Part shown: positions 41,770 to 51,500 of the stretch, piece after piece
Position numbering within the stretch: position 1 is the first letter of the stretch
How the letters are laid out: each line of letters opens with the position of its first letter
Made by a program: the position numbers and the translations under genes
The notes under the pieces: generated by a model
The model's database searches: none
Seen by the model: only the letters and a program-made list of their open reading frames with translations
What the model was told of the DNA's origin: nothing
Assembly: GCF_023534745.1 (NCBI RefSeq)
Contig: NZ_JAMHJQ010000007.1
Coordinates: forward strand, 227,144 to 291,143
Length of the DNA: 64,000 nucleotides
Origin: Streptomyces sp. 35G-GA-8
GTDB taxonomy: Bacteria; Actinomycetota; Actinomycetes; Streptomycetales; Streptomycetaceae
Reading direction: 5' to 3'

Positions 41770-42642
41770 TCAGGGCGACGGGGTCCCCGCGGGCGCCGAT
41801 TCGACCGGGATCGAGGCGGCCGCGGACGGCGTGGTCGTACCCGCCTTCCTGCCCTTGTTGGCCTGGGTGACCCACTTCTTCAGATTGGCCGGGGTGATGT
41901 TCTCGGCGCCCTTCTTCGGGAAGACCGACTCACCATTGAGCAGCACCGTCGGCGTCCCGGAGAATCCACCCGTCCGGAACGCCTCGGCGGACTTGTTCAC
42001 CCAGTCGTCGTGCGTACCGCCGTCCACACACTCCCGGAAGCCGGGCGCGGACTCCAGCCCGTCGACCTTGCCCGCCAGATCCAGCAGATGGCTGTTCTTG
42101 GCGAAGGCGTCGTCCGTCTCCGCGGGCTGGTTCTGGTAGAGCACATCGTGGTACGGGGCGAACTTGCCGACGTCCTGCGCGCACGCCGCCGCGTTGGCCG
42201 CGCGCAGCGAGCCCGTACCGCCCATATTGCCGTCGATGAGCGTGGCGAGGTGGTACTCGACCTTGAGCTCCCCCGCCTTCTCCAGCTCCTGGATCGTGCT
42301 CCTGAAGCCGTTCTCGAACTGGGCGCAGGCCGGGCAGCGGAAGTCCTCCCACACAGTGAGCGTGGACGGCGCGTCCGTCGCTCCCACGGGGATCGCCAGA
42401 TCGTCCTTGCCCGTCAGCCCCGACGGCGCGCTGACCGGGCCCCCCGCGCTGTCGGCCTTGTCCTTGCCGACATTCGCGACGACCAGCCCGACCACCGCGA
42501 CCAGGCCGAGAACCCCGACCACCGCCGCGGAGACGACCAGCGTCCGCCGGCGCTTCTCCCGCGTCCTGTCCGCCGCACGTTCCTGCTGGAGCCGCTCTCT
42601 CGCGCTCCGTTTTGCCTCACGGTTCTTCTCGCTCACGCCCAC
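41770..42642 (-). CDS. Membrane-anchored DsbA-like thiol oxidoreductase
   Basis: 290 residues. A basic helix (residues 1-33, REAKRSARERLQQERAADR) leads to one transmembrane segment (about 34-57). The extracytoplasmic DsbA/thioredoxin_4 domain carries the redox CPAC motif (in WEDFRCPACAQFENG, about 97-111) and the conserved GTPTVLLNG cis-Pro loop (about 228-236). It would form disulfides in secreted proteins, possibly including RNases or lipoproteins. The C-terminal tail is Ala/Pro/Ser-rich. GTG 42642 used; GTG 42636 is an alternative. It lies between trpA and lgt on the same strand. Confidence 0.9.
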   Translation of the reverse strand: MGVSEKNREAKRSARERLQQERAADRTREKRRRTLVVSAAVVGVLGLVAVVGLVVANVGKDKADSAGGPVSAPSGLTGKDDLAIPVGATDAPSTLTVWEDFRCPACAQFENGFRSTIQELEKAGELKVEYHLATLIDGNMGGTGSLRAANAAACAQDVGKFAPYHDVLYQNQPAETDDAFAKNSHLLDLAGKVDGLESAPGFRECVDGGTHDDWVNKSAEAFRTGGFSGTPTVLLNGESVFPKKGAENITPANLKKWVTQANKGRKAGTTTPSAAASIPVESAPAGTPSP

Positions 42643-42712
42643 AGCAACGAACCGGGGAGGCGCCTGCGCACCTCCCCGGTCCCAGGTCCACCCGTACGGG
42701 TGAGGTCACCCG

Positions 42713-43525
42713 TCAGCGCTTGCGAACGCCCTCGGCCAGCTCGGCGGCGAGCGCGCGGACCGCGGCCAGCCCCGCCACCTCGTCCTCGGCGTCCAGCATC
42801 CGCTTCACGAACGCGGACCCGACGATCACACCGTCCGCGAATCCGGCGACCTCGGCCGCCTGCTCCGCGTTGGACACCCCGAGCCCGACACAGACCGGCA
42901 GCGCGGTCGTGGCGCGCGTACGCCCCACCAGGTTCTTGGCCTCCAGACCCACCGAGGCCCGCGTACCGGTGACGCCCATCAGCGACGCCGCGTACACAAA
43001 ACCACTGCCCGCCGCCGTGATCTTCGCCAGCCGTTCGTCCTTGCTGCTCGGAGCCACCACGAATACGGTCGCCAGCCCGTGCTTCTCGGCGTGCTCACGC
43101 CAGAGCGCGGACTCCTGCACGGGCAGATCCGGCAGAATGCACCCGGCGCCGCCCGCCTCGGCCAGCTCGGCGGTGAACCGCTCGACCCCGTACCGGTCGA
43201 TCGGATTCCAGTAGGTCATCACGAGCACCGGCTTACCGGTCGCCTCGTACGCCTCGCGGACCGTACGCATCACATCCGCGATCTTCACACCGCCCCGCAG
43301 CGCGATGTCGTCGGCGGTCTGGATGACGGGCCCGTCGAGCACCGGGTCGCTGTGCGGCAGCCCCACCTCGACCACGTCCGCGCCACCGTCGAAGACGGCC
43401 TTCACGGCCTCGATCCCCCCGTCCACCGTCGGGAATCCGGCGGGAAGATAGGCGATCAGCGCGGCGCGGTTCTCGGCCTTCGCCGCCGCGAGCGCGTCAC
43501 TCAGCAGCTGGATGTTCCCGCTCAC
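42713..43525 (-). CDS. trpA: Tryptophan synthase alpha subunit
   Basis: 270 residues. Catalytic Glu/Asp of the TIM barrel are in [19 protein letters not shown] (about 49-67), with the GVTGTRA phosphate loop (about 181-187). It splits indole-3-glycerol phosphate to indole and glyceraldehyde-3-phosphate and hands indole to TrpB through a tunnel. It overlaps trpB by 4 nt. Confidence 0.97.
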   Translation of the reverse strand: MSGNIQLLSDALAAAKAENRAALIAYLPAGFPTVDGGIEAVKAVFDGGADVVEVGLPHSDPVLDGPVIQTADDIALRGGVKIADVMRTVREAYEATGKPVLVMTYWNPIDRYGVERFTAELAEAGGAGCILPDLPVQESALWREHAEKHGLATVFVVAPSSKDERLAKITAAGSGFVYAASLMGVTGTRASVGLEAKNLVGRTRATTALPVCVGLGVSNAEQAAEVAGFADGVIVGSAFVKRMLDAEDEVAGLAAVRALAAELAEGVRKR

Positions 43526-44760
43526 TTGGTGCCCTCCCCGTCGTACAGCCCGAAGTAGCGGGCGGCCGTGTCCATGTCCTTGTCGCCGCGCCCGGACAGG
43601 TTGACGACGATCAGCCCGTCCTCGCCCAGCTCCCGCCCCACCTCCAGCGCGCCGGCCAGCGCGTGCGCGCTCTCGATCGCCGGAATGATGCCCTCCGTAC
43701 GCGACAGCAGCAGCAGCGCCCGCATCGCGTCGTCATCGGTCACCGCCCGGTACTCCCCGCGCCCGCTGTCCTTGAGATACGCGTGCTCGGGGCCGATGCC
43801 GGGGTAGTCGAGACCGGCCGAGATCGAGTACGGCTCGGTGATCTGGCCCTCCTCGTCCTGGAGAACGTACGACCGCGACCCGTGCAGGATGCCGGGCTCG
43901 CCCGCGGTCAGGGTGGCGGCGTGCTCCCCCGTCCCGATCCCGTGCCCGGCCGGCTCACAGCCGACCAGCCGTACGCCCGCGTCGGGGATGAACGCGTGGA
44001 AGAGCCCGATCGCGTTGGACCCGCCGCCCACACACGCCACAGCGGCATCGGGGAGCCGCCCGGCCCGCTCCAGGATCTGCCGCCGGGCCTCGACGCCGAT
44101 GACCCGGTGGAAGTCCCGCACCATCGCGGGGAAGGGATGCGGCCCCGCGACCGTCCCGAACAGATAGTGCGTACGGTCCACATTGGCGACCCAGTCGCGG
44201 AACGCCTCGTTGATGGCGTCCTTCAGCGTCCGGCTCCCGGACTTCACGGGCACGACCTCGGCACCGAGCATCCGCATCCGGGCCACGTTCAGGGCCTGGC
44301 GCTCGGTGTCGATCTCGCCCATATAGATGGTGCACTCAAGCCCGAACAACGCACAGGCGGTCGCGGTCGCGACCCCGTGCTGCCCGGCCCCGGTCTCGGC
44401 GATGACCCGGGTCTTGCCCATCCGCTTCGTCAGCAACGCCTGCCCGAGCACATTGTTGATCTTGTGGGAGCCGGTGTGATTCAGATCCTCGCGCTTGAGG
44501 AACACCCGGGCACCGCCGGCGTGCTCGGCGAAGCGCGGAACATCGGTCAGGGCGCTGGGGCGCCCGGTGTAGTGGACCAGGAGGTCATCGAGCTCGGCGG
44601 CGAAGGCGGGGTCGCCCTTGGCCTTCTCGTACTCGACGGCGACCTCGTCGACGGCGGCGACGAGCGCCTCGGGGATGAACTTGCCGCCGAAGGCACCGAA
44701 GTACCCTTCGGCGCTCGGGACATGCCCGTCAGGGTCGGGGATGAAAAAAGCACTGGCCAT
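43522..44760 (-). CDS. trpB: Tryptophan synthase beta subunit
   Basis: 412 residues from ATG 44760 with GAGGAGA upstream; the in-frame extension to 45138 is non-conserved and would cover the intergenic hairpin. PLP-binding Lys in [18 protein letters not shown] (about 81-98), [13 protein letters not shown] and phosphate-binding [13 protein letters not shown] (about 238-250). It condenses indole with serine to tryptophan. Confidence 0.98.
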   Translation of the reverse strand: MASAFFIPDPDGHVPSAEGYFGAFGGKFIPEALVAAVDEVAVEYEKAKGDPAFAAELDDLLVHYTGRPSALTDVPRFAEHAGGARVFLKREDLNHTGSHKINNVLGQALLTKRMGKTRVIAETGAGQHGVATATACALFGLECTIYMGEIDTERQALNVARMRMLGAEVVPVKSGSRTLKDAINEAFRDWVANVDRTHYLFGTVAGPHPFPAMVRDFHRVIGVEARRQILERAGRLPDAAVACVGGGSNAIGLFHAFIPDAGVRLVGCEPAGHGIGTGEHAATLTAGEPGILHGSRSYVLQDEEGQITEPYSISAGLDYPGIGPEHAYLKDSGRGEYRAVTDDDAMRALLLLSRTEGIIPAIESAHALAGALEVGRELGEDGLIVVNLSGRGDKDMDTAARYFGLYDGEGTK

Positions 44761-44863
44761 GCCAGATCTCCTCAGAAGCAAACGAATACGGGAGCACCGT
44801 GTTGCGTCAAGGCGAGGCGAGGCGGCCCCGCACCCGGCAACGGACGCGAGGGGACGGGCCGCA

Positions 44864-44938
44864 GTGGCCGGTTTCTGGACGTAAAGCGTCGCAGCTCGCG
44901 CGAAGCGCGGTGAGGAAAGCAGTCCAGGAACCGGCCAC
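44864..44938 (-). promoter_or_regulatory. 17-bp inverted repeat upstream of trpB
   Basis: GTGGCCGGTTTCTGGAC (44864-44880) and GTCCAGGAACCGGCCAC (44922-44938) pair at 16 of 17 positions around a 41-nt loop containing further self-complementary GCGCGAAGCGC. It lies about 100-180 nt before the trpB start within the trpM-trpB gap. Likely forms in RNA and may control readthrough or stability of the trpBA part. No U-run follows, so it is not a classical terminator. Confidence 0.5.
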
Positions 44939-44942
44939 GGAG

Positions 44943-45075
44943 GCACGGCACCGTACGCACAACGCACAGCCACCGCACCCCGGGGCACGGCACCGCACAA
45001 CGCGCGGTCACCGCACCCACAACCACCCGCGCACGGCGCGGCACCGCACGCGCAACGCGCGCTCACCGCACCGCG
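44943..45075. repeat. Imperfect tandem repeats in the trpM-trpB gap
   Basis: Three related units of about 40 nt, each made of CACGGCACCG-type sequence followed by CAACGC(A/G)C and a TCACCGCACC or CCACCGCACC end (about 44943-44981, 44984-45018 and 45031-45075). The units are degenerate and have no coding sense on either strand. Together with the adjacent hairpin they fill the 325-nt gap. Confidence 0.55.
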
Positions 45076-45085
45076 AAGGCCACGC

Positions 45086-45241
45086 CTAACGCGCGGCCCC
45101 GCGCCATCGCATCCCGTTGACCTGACCGGGCTCGTCACCGATCACGTACCGCACCCGCCGTCCGTGCACCCGCCGCGCCGGCGCCCGGCAGCCGCGCGGA
45201 CGGCACCCGCGCGCGAGAGGCGCGTGGGTGTCCGGCGTCAT
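45086..45241 (-). CDS. trpM: Tryptophan biosynthesis modulator TrpM
   Basis: 51 residues from ATG 45241: [20 protein letters not shown] then [21 protein letters not shown]. This highly basic pattern with two Cys matches the Streptomyces TrpM family, found between trpC and trpB; it has been described as a modulator of tryptophan synthesis and metabolism in S. coelicolor. It follows trpC by 31 nt. The in-frame extension to 45307 is non-conserved and overlaps trpC. Confidence 0.83.
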   Translation of the reverse strand: MTPDTHAPLARGCRPRGCRAPARRVHGRRVRYVIGDEPGQVNGMRWRGAAR

Positions 45242-45272
45242 GGCTGCGGAGCGGGCGGCGGGCATGGCGGGG

Positions 45273-46082
45273 TCAGTCCCTCCCGTGCCGCAGCGCCGGA
45301 TGCGCACCCGCGGCCACCAGGTCGGCCACCGCCGACTTCGGGTCCCGCCCCGTCACCAGCGACTCACCGACAAGCACCGCGTCGGCCCCGGCGTTCGCGT
45401 ACGCGATCAGATCGTGCGGCCCGCGCACCCCCGACTCGGCGATCTTCACGATGCCGGCCGGAATCTCGGGGGCGACCCGCTCGAACGTGCTCCGGTCGAC
45501 CTTCAGCGTCTTCAGATCACGCGCGTTGACACCGATGATCTTCGCCCCGGCGTCCACGGCCCGCTCGACCTCGTCCTCGTCGTGCACCTCGACGAGCGGG
45601 GTGAGCCCGATCGACTCGGCGCGCTCGATGAGCGAGACCAGGGCCGGCTGCTCCAGCGCGGAGACGATCAGCAGCACCAGATCGGCGCCGTACGCCCGCG
45701 CCTCCCACAGCTGGTACGAGGTGACGATGAAGTCCTTGCGCAGGACCGGGATGTCGACCCTGGCGCGCACCGCCTCCAGGTCGGCCAGCGAGCCGCCGAA
45801 GCGCCGCTGCTCGGTCAGTACGGAAATGACGGCCGCGCCGCCCGCCTCGTAGTCGGCGGCCAGCGCCGCGGGGTCGGCGATCGCGGCGAGCGCGCCCTTG
45901 GACGGGCTGGAGCGTTTCACCTCGCAGATCACATGGACGCCCTCACCGCGCAGCGCGGCGACACCGTCCTTGGCCTGGGGCGCCTTCGCCGCGCGCTCCT
46001 TGAGCTCGTCAAGGCCCACGCGCGCCTGCCGCTCTGCGAGGTCGGCGCGTACGCCTTCGATGATCTCGTCGAGCACACTCAC
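45273..46082 (-). CDS. trpC: Indole-3-glycerol phosphate synthase
   Basis: 269 residues; GTG 46082 with GGAAGGGG upstream. Catalytic motifs: [14 protein letters not shown] (about 50-63, Lys of the active site), [28 protein letters not shown] (about 109-123) and VNARDLKTL. It closes CdRP to indole-3-glycerol phosphate. It leads the trpC-trpM-trpB-trpA set. Confidence 0.97.
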   Translation of the reverse strand: MSVLDEIIEGVRADLAERQARVGLDELKERAAKAPQAKDGVAALRGEGVHVICEVKRSSPSKGALAAIADPAALAADYEAGGAAVISVLTEQRRFGGSLADLEAVRARVDIPVLRKDFIVTSYQLWEARAYGADLVLLIVSALEQPALVSLIERAESIGLTPLVEVHDEDEVERAVDAGAKIIGVNARDLKTLKVDRSTFERVAPEIPAGIVKIAESGVRGPHDLIAYANAGADAVLVGESLVTGRDPKSAVADLVAAGAHPALRHGRD

Positions 46083-46113
46083 GCGAGCGGCCCCCTTCCG
46101 GGACTGGTTCGAA

Positions 46114-46161
46114 TCAAGCTCTGTCGCTGATCAGATCGGCCATTGGATCAGGATCAGCCAT
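46114..46161 (-). CDS. Possible leaderless 15-codon leader ORF before trpC
   Basis: ATG at 46161 begins [15 protein letters not shown] and stops at 46114, 31 nt before trpC. A TAGCAT -10 box (46171-46166 on the minus strand) ends only 4 nt before the ATG, so RNA would start at or near this codon. It has no Trp codon, so it is not a classical trp attenuator peptide. It may simply be the first ATG of the trpC leader. Translation is unproven. Confidence 0.35.
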   Translation of the reverse strand: MADPDPMADLISDRA

Positions 46162-46165
46162 ATCG

Positions 46166-46171
46166 ATGCTA
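46166..46171 (-). promoter_or_regulatory. -10 box of the trpC unit
   Basis: TAGCAT on the minus strand, 83 nt upstream of the trpC GTG, in the 147-nt gap after the DUF2752 gene. A recognisable -35 is not visible. The sequence GATCAGGATCAG near the box is repetitive. Confidence 0.4.
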
Positions 46172-46229
46172 GCCGGAACTGGCCGCAGGACCCGCATCCG
46201 GTGGGCCGAGCATGACACTGCCTGGACCA

Positions 46230-46694
46230 TCATGGCGCGAGCGACGAGCCGAAGGGCAAGTTTCTGACGACGCTGAATGTCAGGATCACCCCGCCGAGGG
46301 CCCACCACCAGACGGGCCGCAGGGTGATCACCACGGGGAGCGCCTTCCTGGCACGTACGAGCCACACCACCCACAGAACGGCGAAGACGGGGTAGCCGAG
46401 GGTGGCGAGGGCGTTGTCGCCGAGGGCGGCGATCCAGTCGCCGTGCGCGACGGCGTGGGCGCTGCGCAGCCCGCCGCAGCCGAAGCAGAGGATGCCGGTC
46501 AGGCCGTACAGCGGACAGACCGGATAGTGGCCGGTTTCGTTGGGGTCGACCAGCCCGACGTAGGTGAAGGCGGCGGCCACCGCGGCGAGGGTGGCCAGCG
46601 GCGGCAGCAGCAGCCGCGCCGTCGACGGGCGGGCCGGCCGGGCGGGCGCGGGCACAGACAGGGCGTCATCCACCCGGTGATTGTCCCCGCTCAT
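46230..46694 (-). CDS. DUF2752 membrane protein
   Basis: 154 residues from ATG 46694; the open frame extends to 46985 but is antisense-like there. Three membrane segments. The DUF2752 motif CPLYGLTGILCFGCGGLRSAHAVAHGD (about 68-94, quoted in parts: CPLYGLTGILCFGCGG) has conserved Cys-rich sequence C-x-G-C-G-G-x-R. Function unknown; DUF2752 genes regularly accompany the trp cluster in actinobacteria. Confidence 0.82.
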   Translation of the reverse strand: MSGDNHRVDDALSVPAPARPARPSTARLLLPPLATLAAVAAAFTYVGLVDPNETGHYPVCPLYGLTGILCFGCGGLRSAHAVAHGDWIAALGDNALATLGYPVFAVLWVVWLVRARKALPVVITLRPVWWWALGGVILTFSVVRNLPFGSSLAP

Positions 46695-46809
46695 ACGGAA
46701 AGACGCAGCCCGGTCCCGCCGGACTGCGTCTCGGTGCGTCTCAACGCGCGGAATGAGTGCGTGCGGAACCGTGTCTGTGGAGAAGGACGCGGCCCGCGGC
46801 CCCCGTCCG

Positions 46810-47127
46810 TCAGACGGCCTGCGTCTGCGGTGCCTGCGCCTGGCCCTGCGCCTCGGGCCGGACCTGCGTCCCCGCGCCGTTCTCGACCTGCTGCTGCACC
46901 GCGGCGGCCCTCGCCTGCGCCATCGCGGCCGACTCCTTCGGCATGCCCAGGCCCGCGGCCCGCATCGCGAGGCCGACGACACCACCGAGGAAGACCACGC
47001 CGATACCGGCCCAGAACCCCGGCTGATTCGCCGCCACCATGAAGACTCCCGCGATGCAGAAGCCGATGAAGGCGATAGTGACGCCGGTCCAGGCGGCCGG
47101 GGTGTGTCCGTGGCTGGTGCCCGCCAT
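46810..47127 (-). CDS. HGxxPAAW-motif membrane protein
   Basis: 105 residues from ATG 47127 with GAGGAG upstream. The start is SHGHTPAAW, the motif that names the family, followed by two membrane segments (about 17-36 and 41-61) and an Ala/Gln-rich cytosolic tail. Function unknown. The conserved position between trpE and trpC in Streptomyces suggests a link to tryptophan synthesis or cluster regulation. Confidence 0.85.
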   Translation of the reverse strand: MAGTSHGHTPAAWTGVTIAFIGFCIAGVFMVAANQPGFWAGIGVVFLGGVVGLAMRAAGLGMPKESAAMAQARAAAVQQQVENGAGTQVRPEAQGQAQAPQTQAV

Positions 47128-47228
47128 GAGTTGCTCCTCGTTGCTGTTGCGCTGGGTGAGTCGGACGCTCAATCCACATTGTCCCGCATGCGGAACCCGT
47201 ACCGGCCCCTGGGGTCCTCGGGTGTGAG

Positions 47229-47909
47229 TCAGCTCTCGCGCGTGGGATCCTCGCCCCTGTCCAGGGCCTTCCACAGATCCTCGGGACGGTCGGGGTCCAC
47301 CGCGGGAGCCCGACGGGCCCCGCGGCCGCGCGCGGCCGGACCTCCGCCGGGCCGCTCGTACCGGCCCGACATCCCCGGCCAGCGCCGCCCGTACAGCAGG
47401 GCCAGAGCGCCCGCGAGCAGAATCAGCACACCACCGGCCGCGGTCACATAGGGCCACGCGGTATGGGTCAGGGCGTCGACGGTGGCCGAGCTGTCGCCGG
47501 TGGTCTTCGCGGCCAGCTCGTCGAGGGCCGCGCTGTCCGACGCGCCGAGGAACGCGGCGACGGCCGCGCCCGCGCCGCTCAGCGCGAGCAGCGCCGAGAC
47601 GAGGACGCGCCCCGCTCCGCGTACGGCGAAGACGGCGACGAGCGCCGCGAGTCCGACGATGCCGAGCGCGGCCGGAACGCCGGTGACATCCCGGCCGTCG
47701 GCGTCGAGCGGCACGGAGCCGCCGCCGACGGCCGCGGTGCCCTCGGCCCAGATCTGGCCGGAGGCGATCAGCGCGATCGCGGCCCCGGCGGCGCCGAGCA
47801 GCAGCGCCGCGGCGAGGGCACGACGGCCCCCGCCGCCGCCGCTCCTGGCGGTGGCCGCGGGTCCTGCGGTACGGGGCTGGGGTACGGGTACGGCACTCAC
47901 GCACCCCAC
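47229..47909 (-). CDS. TIGR02234-type trp-associated membrane protein
   Basis: 226 residues with four membrane segments (about 29-49, 79-97, 101-121 and 158-176) and the ASGQIWAEGTA motif on the outer side of segment 1. The cytosolic tail ends DRPEDLWKALDRGEDPT, typical of the trp-operon conserved hypothetical family. ATG 47909 used; the GTG at 47900 is a realistic alternative because of a nearby GATAGT box. Lies 37 nt after trpE. Confidence 0.82.
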   Translation of the reverse strand: MGCVSAVPVPQPRTAGPAATARSGGGGGRRALAAALLLGAAGAAIALIASGQIWAEGTAAVGGGSVPLDADGRDVTGVPAALGIVGLAALVAVFAVRGAGRVLVSALLALSGAGAAVAAFLGASDSAALDELAAKTTGDSSATVDALTHTAWPYVTAAGGVLILLAGALALLYGRRWPGMSGRYERPGGGPAARGRGARRAPAVDPDRPEDLWKALDRGEDPTRES

Positions 47910-47946
47910 TATCCCCTACGGCTCCGACCACCCGGCCGCCCGGGGG

Positions 47947-49434
47947 TTACCCGGCGTTCAACCGGTTGGCGGTGTGGACGGCGCGGAGCACGGCGGCGGC
48001 CTTGTTCCGGCACTCGGTGTCCTCCGAGACCGGATCGGAGTCGGCCACCACACCCGCTCCCGCCTGCACATACGCCGTGCCGTCACGCAGCAGGGCGGTA
48101 CGGATGGCGATGGCGGTGTCGGAGTCCCCCGCGAAGTCGAGATAGCCGACGCAGCCGCCGTACAGTCCGCGCCGGGTGGGCTCCAGCTCGTCGATGATCT
48201 GCATGGCGCGCGGTTTGGGGGCGCCGGAGAGGGTGCCCGCCGGGAAGCAGGCGGTCAGCACGTCGAAGGCGGTGCGCCCCTCCGCGACCCGTCCGGTCAC
48301 CGTGGACACGATGTGCATGACATGCGAGTAGCGCTCGACGGACATGAAGTCGACCACCTCGACGGTGCCGGGCTCGCAGACCCGGCCGAGATCGTTGCGG
48401 CCGAGGTCCACGAGCATCAGATGCTCGGCGCGCTCCTTGGGGTCGGCGAGCAGCTCGTCGGCGAGGGCCTGGTCCTCCTGGGGCGTGGCGCCGCGCGGCC
48501 GGGTGCCGGCGATGGGGTGGACCATCGCCCGGCCGTCCTCGACCTTGACCAGCGCCTCCGGGCTTGAGCCCACGACATCGAAGCCGTCGAAGCGGAAGAG
48601 GTACATGTACGGCGACGGGTTGGTGGCCCGCAGGACCCGGTAGACGTCCAGGGCGCTCGCGGTGACGGGGGTCTCGAAGCGCTGGGAGGGGACGACCTGG
48701 AAGGCCTCGCCCGCCCTGATGCGCTCCTTGATGTCCTCGACCGCGGCCTGGTAGTCGGGGCCGCCCCAGAGCGCGGTGTAGTCGGGCAGTTGGGAGGCGG
48801 GCAGCGCGGTGGGCGCGGACCGTACCGGCTCGGCGAGATCCGCGGCCATGGCGTCGAGCCGGGCGACGGCGTCCGCGTACGCCTCGGCCACCCCGGTGTC
48901 ACGGTCGTTGTGGTTGATGGCGTTGGCGATCAGCAGGACGGTGCCGTCCCAGTGGTCGAGTACGGCGAGATCCGAGGTGAGCAGCATGGTCAGTTCGGGG
49001 ATGCGCAGATCGTCCCGGCCGTGCTCGCCGATCCGCTCCAGCCGCCGGACGATGTCGTAGCCGAGGTAGCCGACCATGCCGCCGGTGAAGGGCGGCATGC
49101 CGGAGGAGAGGTCGCGGGGGGTGTGCAGGGCCTCCACGGTGGCGCGCAGGGCCGCCAGCGGGTCCCCGTCGACGGGGACCCCGACGGGCGGGGTGCCGAG
49201 CCAGTGGGTGACGCCGTCGCGCTCGGTGAGGGTGGCGGCGGACCGTACCCCGATGAAGGAGTAGCGGGACCAGGAGCGGCCGTTCTCCGCGGACTCCAGC
49301 AGGAAGGTGCCGGGGCGCTCGGCGGCGAGCTTGCGGTACAGGCCGACCGGGGTGTCGCCGTCCGCGAGGAGGCGCCGGCTGACGGGGATGACGCGGCGGT
49401 CCACCGCCAGCTTGCGGAAGGTCTCAAGGTCCAT
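47947..49434 (-). CDS. trpE: Anthranilate synthase component I
   Basis: 495 residues from ATG 49434 ([10 protein letters not shown]). The N-terminal [18 protein letters not shown] (about 36-53) is the feedback tryptophan-binding site. Chorismate-binding domain motifs: [55 protein letters not shown] and [13 protein letters not shown]. It makes anthranilate with a TrpG subunit not in this window. Its likely -10 box TAGGGT (49448-49443) lies 8 nt before the ATG, pointing to a leaderless mRNA. Confidence 0.97.
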   Translation of the reverse strand: MDLETFRKLAVDRRVIPVSRRLLADGDTPVGLYRKLAAERPGTFLLESAENGRSWSRYSFIGVRSAATLTERDGVTHWLGTPPVGVPVDGDPLAALRATVEALHTPRDLSSGMPPFTGGMVGYLGYDIVRRLERIGEHGRDDLRIPELTMLLTSDLAVLDHWDGTVLLIANAINHNDRDTGVAEAYADAVARLDAMAADLAEPVRSAPTALPASQLPDYTALWGGPDYQAAVEDIKERIRAGEAFQVVPSQRFETPVTASALDVYRVLRATNPSPYMYLFRFDGFDVVGSSPEALVKVEDGRAMVHPIAGTRPRGATPQEDQALADELLADPKERAEHLMLVDLGRNDLGRVCEPGTVEVVDFMSVERYSHVMHIVSTVTGRVAEGRTAFDVLTACFPAGTLSGAPKPRAMQIIDELEPTRRGLYGGCVGYLDFAGDSDTAIAIRTALLRDGTAYVQAGAGVVADSDPVSEDTECRNKAAAVLRAVHTANRLNAG

Positions 49435-49588
49435 GGCCGCTGACCCTACTCGTTGGACGGGAGGCGTTGGGCGCGGACTGTGGAACACCCGCTCCGTACG
49501 GTCACCACGCGCAGGTCACCGCCCGCGAGATGACCCCGTACGGCCACCGCCGGAACACCCTGACGCCCCTGAGGCCGTCACCCGGACG

Positions 49589-49966
49589 TCAGCGGCCGAG
49601 CGGCAGTACGTCGGCGTCGAAGCAGGTCCGCGCGCCGGTGTGGCAGGCGGCGCCCACCTGGTCGACCTGGACCAGGACGGTGTCGGCGTCGCAGTCCAGG
49701 GCGACGGACTTCACGTGCTGGACATGGCCCGAGGTGTCGCCCTTGACCCAGTACTCCCGCCGGCTGCGCGACCAGTAGGTGCAGCGGCCGGTGGTCAGGG
49801 TGCGGTGCAGGGCCTCGTCGTCCATCCACCCGAGCATCAGCACCTCGCCGGTGTCGTACTGCTGGGCGATGGCCGGGACGAGGCCGTCGGCGCTGCGCTT
49901 GAGCCGGTCGGCGATGGCGGGGTCGAGTCCGCCGGCCGGACCCGCGGGTGGGGGCGTGCTGGTCAT
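49589..49966 (-). CDS. hisI: Phosphoribosyl-AMP cyclohydrolase
   Basis: 125 residues. Motifs: [13 protein letters not shown] (about 38-50), [13 protein letters not shown] (about 62-74), DCDADT (Asp metal ligands, about 91-96) and CHTGARTCF (Zn-binding Cys, about 107-115). Third step of histidine synthesis. Placed before trpE on the same strand, bridging the trp and his sets. hisE and hisG are not in the window. Confidence 0.96.
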   Translation of the reverse strand: MTSTPPPAGPAGGLDPAIADRLKRSADGLVPAIAQQYDTGEVLMLGWMDDEALHRTLTTGRCTYWSRSRREYWVKGDTSGHVQHVKSVALDCDADTVLVQVDQVGAACHTGARTCFDADVLPLGR

Positions 49967-50036
49967 ACGGCCATTGTGCCGCGCCCGCGGGACGGGCGAC
50001 CTGGACGTCCACTGGGCGGACGGGACCCGGCCGCCG

Positions 50037-50042
50037 TAGGCT
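50037..50042 (+). promoter_or_regulatory. -10 box of a leaderless gene
   Basis: TAGGCT, 6 nt before the ATG at 50049, with no ribosome binding site. It places the transcript start at the ATG. Confidence 0.5.
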
Positions 50043-50048
50043 TACGGT

Positions 50049-50681
50049 ATGTCGACCCATGCGAAGCGTGAACGACTCTTGCTCGCCGACCTGTTGGAGG
50101 CGGCGGGCCCCGATGCGCCGACGCTCTGCGAAGGCTGGCTGACCCGCGACCTCGCGGCCCATGTCGTGGTCCGTGAGCGCCGCCCCGACGCGGCGGGCGG
50201 GATGGTGCTCGCCGCGCTCAAGAACCGGCTCGAACGGGTGCAGGCGGAATTTCTCGCCAAGCCGTACGAGGAGCTGATCCAGCTGATCCGGACGGGCCCG
50301 CCCCGGATGTCCCCGTTCGGTGTCAAGCAGATCGACGAGGCCGCGAACACCGTCGAGTTCTATGTCCACACCGAGGACGTACGGCGGGCGCAGCCGGACT
50401 GGACGCCCCGGGAGCTGGACAGCGTCTTCGCGAACACGCTGTGGTCGCGGCTGGAGAAGGGCGGCCGGATGATGGGCCGGAAGTCCCCGGTCGGTCTGGT
50501 GCTGCGCCGTCCGGACGGCCAGACGGCCGTGGCCCACCGCGGCACACCGGTGGTGACGGTCACCGGCGAGCCGGGTGAGCTGCTGCTCTTCGCGTTCGGC
50601 CGGCAGGCGGCGGCGAATGTGGAGCTCGACGGCGACAAGGACGCCGTCGCACGTCTCCAGGAAGCGAAGCTCGGGATCTAG
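50049..50681 (+). CDS. TIGR03085-type DinB-like metal-binding protein
   Basis: 210 residues with the helical bundle of mycothiol-dependent maleylpyruvate isomerase N-domain proteins: LLEAAGPDAPTLCEGWLTRDLAAHVVVRERRPDA (residues about 14-48, with metal His in AAHVVVRE), then EFYVHTEDVRRAQP (third His) and a beta C-terminal part. Family TIGR03085. Function unknown; bundle fold suggests a thiol-dependent enzyme. Convergent with hisF. Confidence 0.83.
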   Translation: MSTHAKRERLLLADLLEAAGPDAPTLCEGWLTRDLAAHVVVRERRPDAAGGMVLAALKNRLERVQAEFLAKPYEELIQLIRTGPPRMSPFGVKQIDEAANTVEFYVHTEDVRRAQPDWTPRELDSVFANTLWSRLEKGGRMMGRKSPVGLVLRRPDGQTAVAHRGTPVVTVTGEPGELLLFAFGRQAAANVELDGDKDAVARLQEAKLGI

Positions 50682-50703
50682 CACCCCTGGCGGCACGGGG
50701 GTG
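50682..50703. terminator. Hairpin between TIGR03085 gene and hisF
   Basis: CACCCC (50682-50687) and GGGGTG (50698-50703) with a 10-nt loop, directly after the TIGR03085 stop and 41 nt from the hisF end, between convergent genes. Likely a bidirectional terminator. Confidence 0.55.
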
Positions 50704-50744
50704 TGTTCCGATTCGGCGCCCGACCCACCGGATCCGTCCTCGCG

Positions 50745-51500
50745 TCAGCGCACCGGATGCCCCGACTCGCGCAGCGCGCCCTTGACCTCCGAGATCCGCA
50801 GATCACCGAAGTGGAAGACGGAGGCGGCCAGCACGGCGTCGGCGCCCGCCTCGATGGCCGGCGCGAAGTCACCGAGCCTGCCCGCGCCCCCGGAGGCGAT
50901 GACGGGCACGGTGACATGCTCGCGTACGGCCGCGATCATCTCCGTGTCGTAGCCGTCCTTCGTACCGTCGGCGTCCATCGAGTTGAGCAGGATCTCGCCC
51001 GCTCCCAACTCGGCCGCGCGGTGGGCCCATTCGACGGCGTCGATGCCGGTGCCCCTGCGTCCGCCGTGCGTCGTCACCTCGAAGGCCCCGGACGGGGTGC
51101 GCCGCGCGTCGACCGACAGCACCAGCACCTGCCGCCCGAAGCGCTCGGCGATCTCCCGTATGAGGTCGGGGCGGGCGATGGCCGCGGTGTTGACGCCCAC
51201 CTTGTCCGCGCCGGCCCGCAGCAGCTTGTCGACGTCCTCGGGCGTGCGTACGCCACCACCGACGGTGAGCGGGATGAAGACCTGCTCGGCGGTGCGGCGC
51301 ACCACGTCGTACGTTGTCTCGCGGTCGCCGGAGGAGGCGGTGATGTCGAGGAACGTCAGCTCGTCGGCGCCCTCGGCGTCGTACAGCTTGGCCATCTCGA
51401 CCGGGTCGCCCGCGTCCCGCAGGTTCTGGAAGTTGACGCCCTTCACCACCCGGCCGTTGTCCACGTCCAGGCAGGGAATGACCCGTACGGCGAGAGTCAT
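50745..51500 (-). CDS. hisF: Imidazole glycerol phosphate synthase, cyclase subunit
   Basis: 251 residues. Catalytic Asp in [17 protein letters not shown] (about 8-24) and VLSVDARR (about 126-133), phosphate-binding [13 protein letters not shown] and [10 protein letters not shown]. It forms IGP and AICAR from PRFAR and ammonia delivered by HisH. Last gene of the his run; ATG overlaps the RidA stop by 4 nt. Confidence 0.97.
   Translation of the reverse strand: MTLAVRVIPCLDVDNGRVVKGVNFQNLRDAGDPVEMAKLYDAEGADELTFLDITASSGDRETTYDVVRRTAEQVFIPLTVGGGVRTPEDVDKLLRAGADKVGVNTAAIARPDLIREIAERFGRQVLVLSVDARRTPSGAFEVTTHGGRRGTGIDAVEWAHRAAELGAGEILLNSMDADGTKDGYDTEMIAAVREHVTVPVIASGGAGRLGDFAPAIEAGADAVLAASVFHFGDLRISEVKGALRESGHPVR

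Noticed and set aside
44943-45075. CRISPR-like array
   Set aside because: Units are degenerate, not separated by spacers of constant length, and no cas genes are near.
49502-49519. Trp leader peptide (MTCAW) upstream of trpE as an attenuator
   Set aside because: Only one Trp codon, no ribosome binding site, no paired terminator/antiterminator; a TAGGGT box close to the trpE ATG argues for a leaderless start downstream of it.
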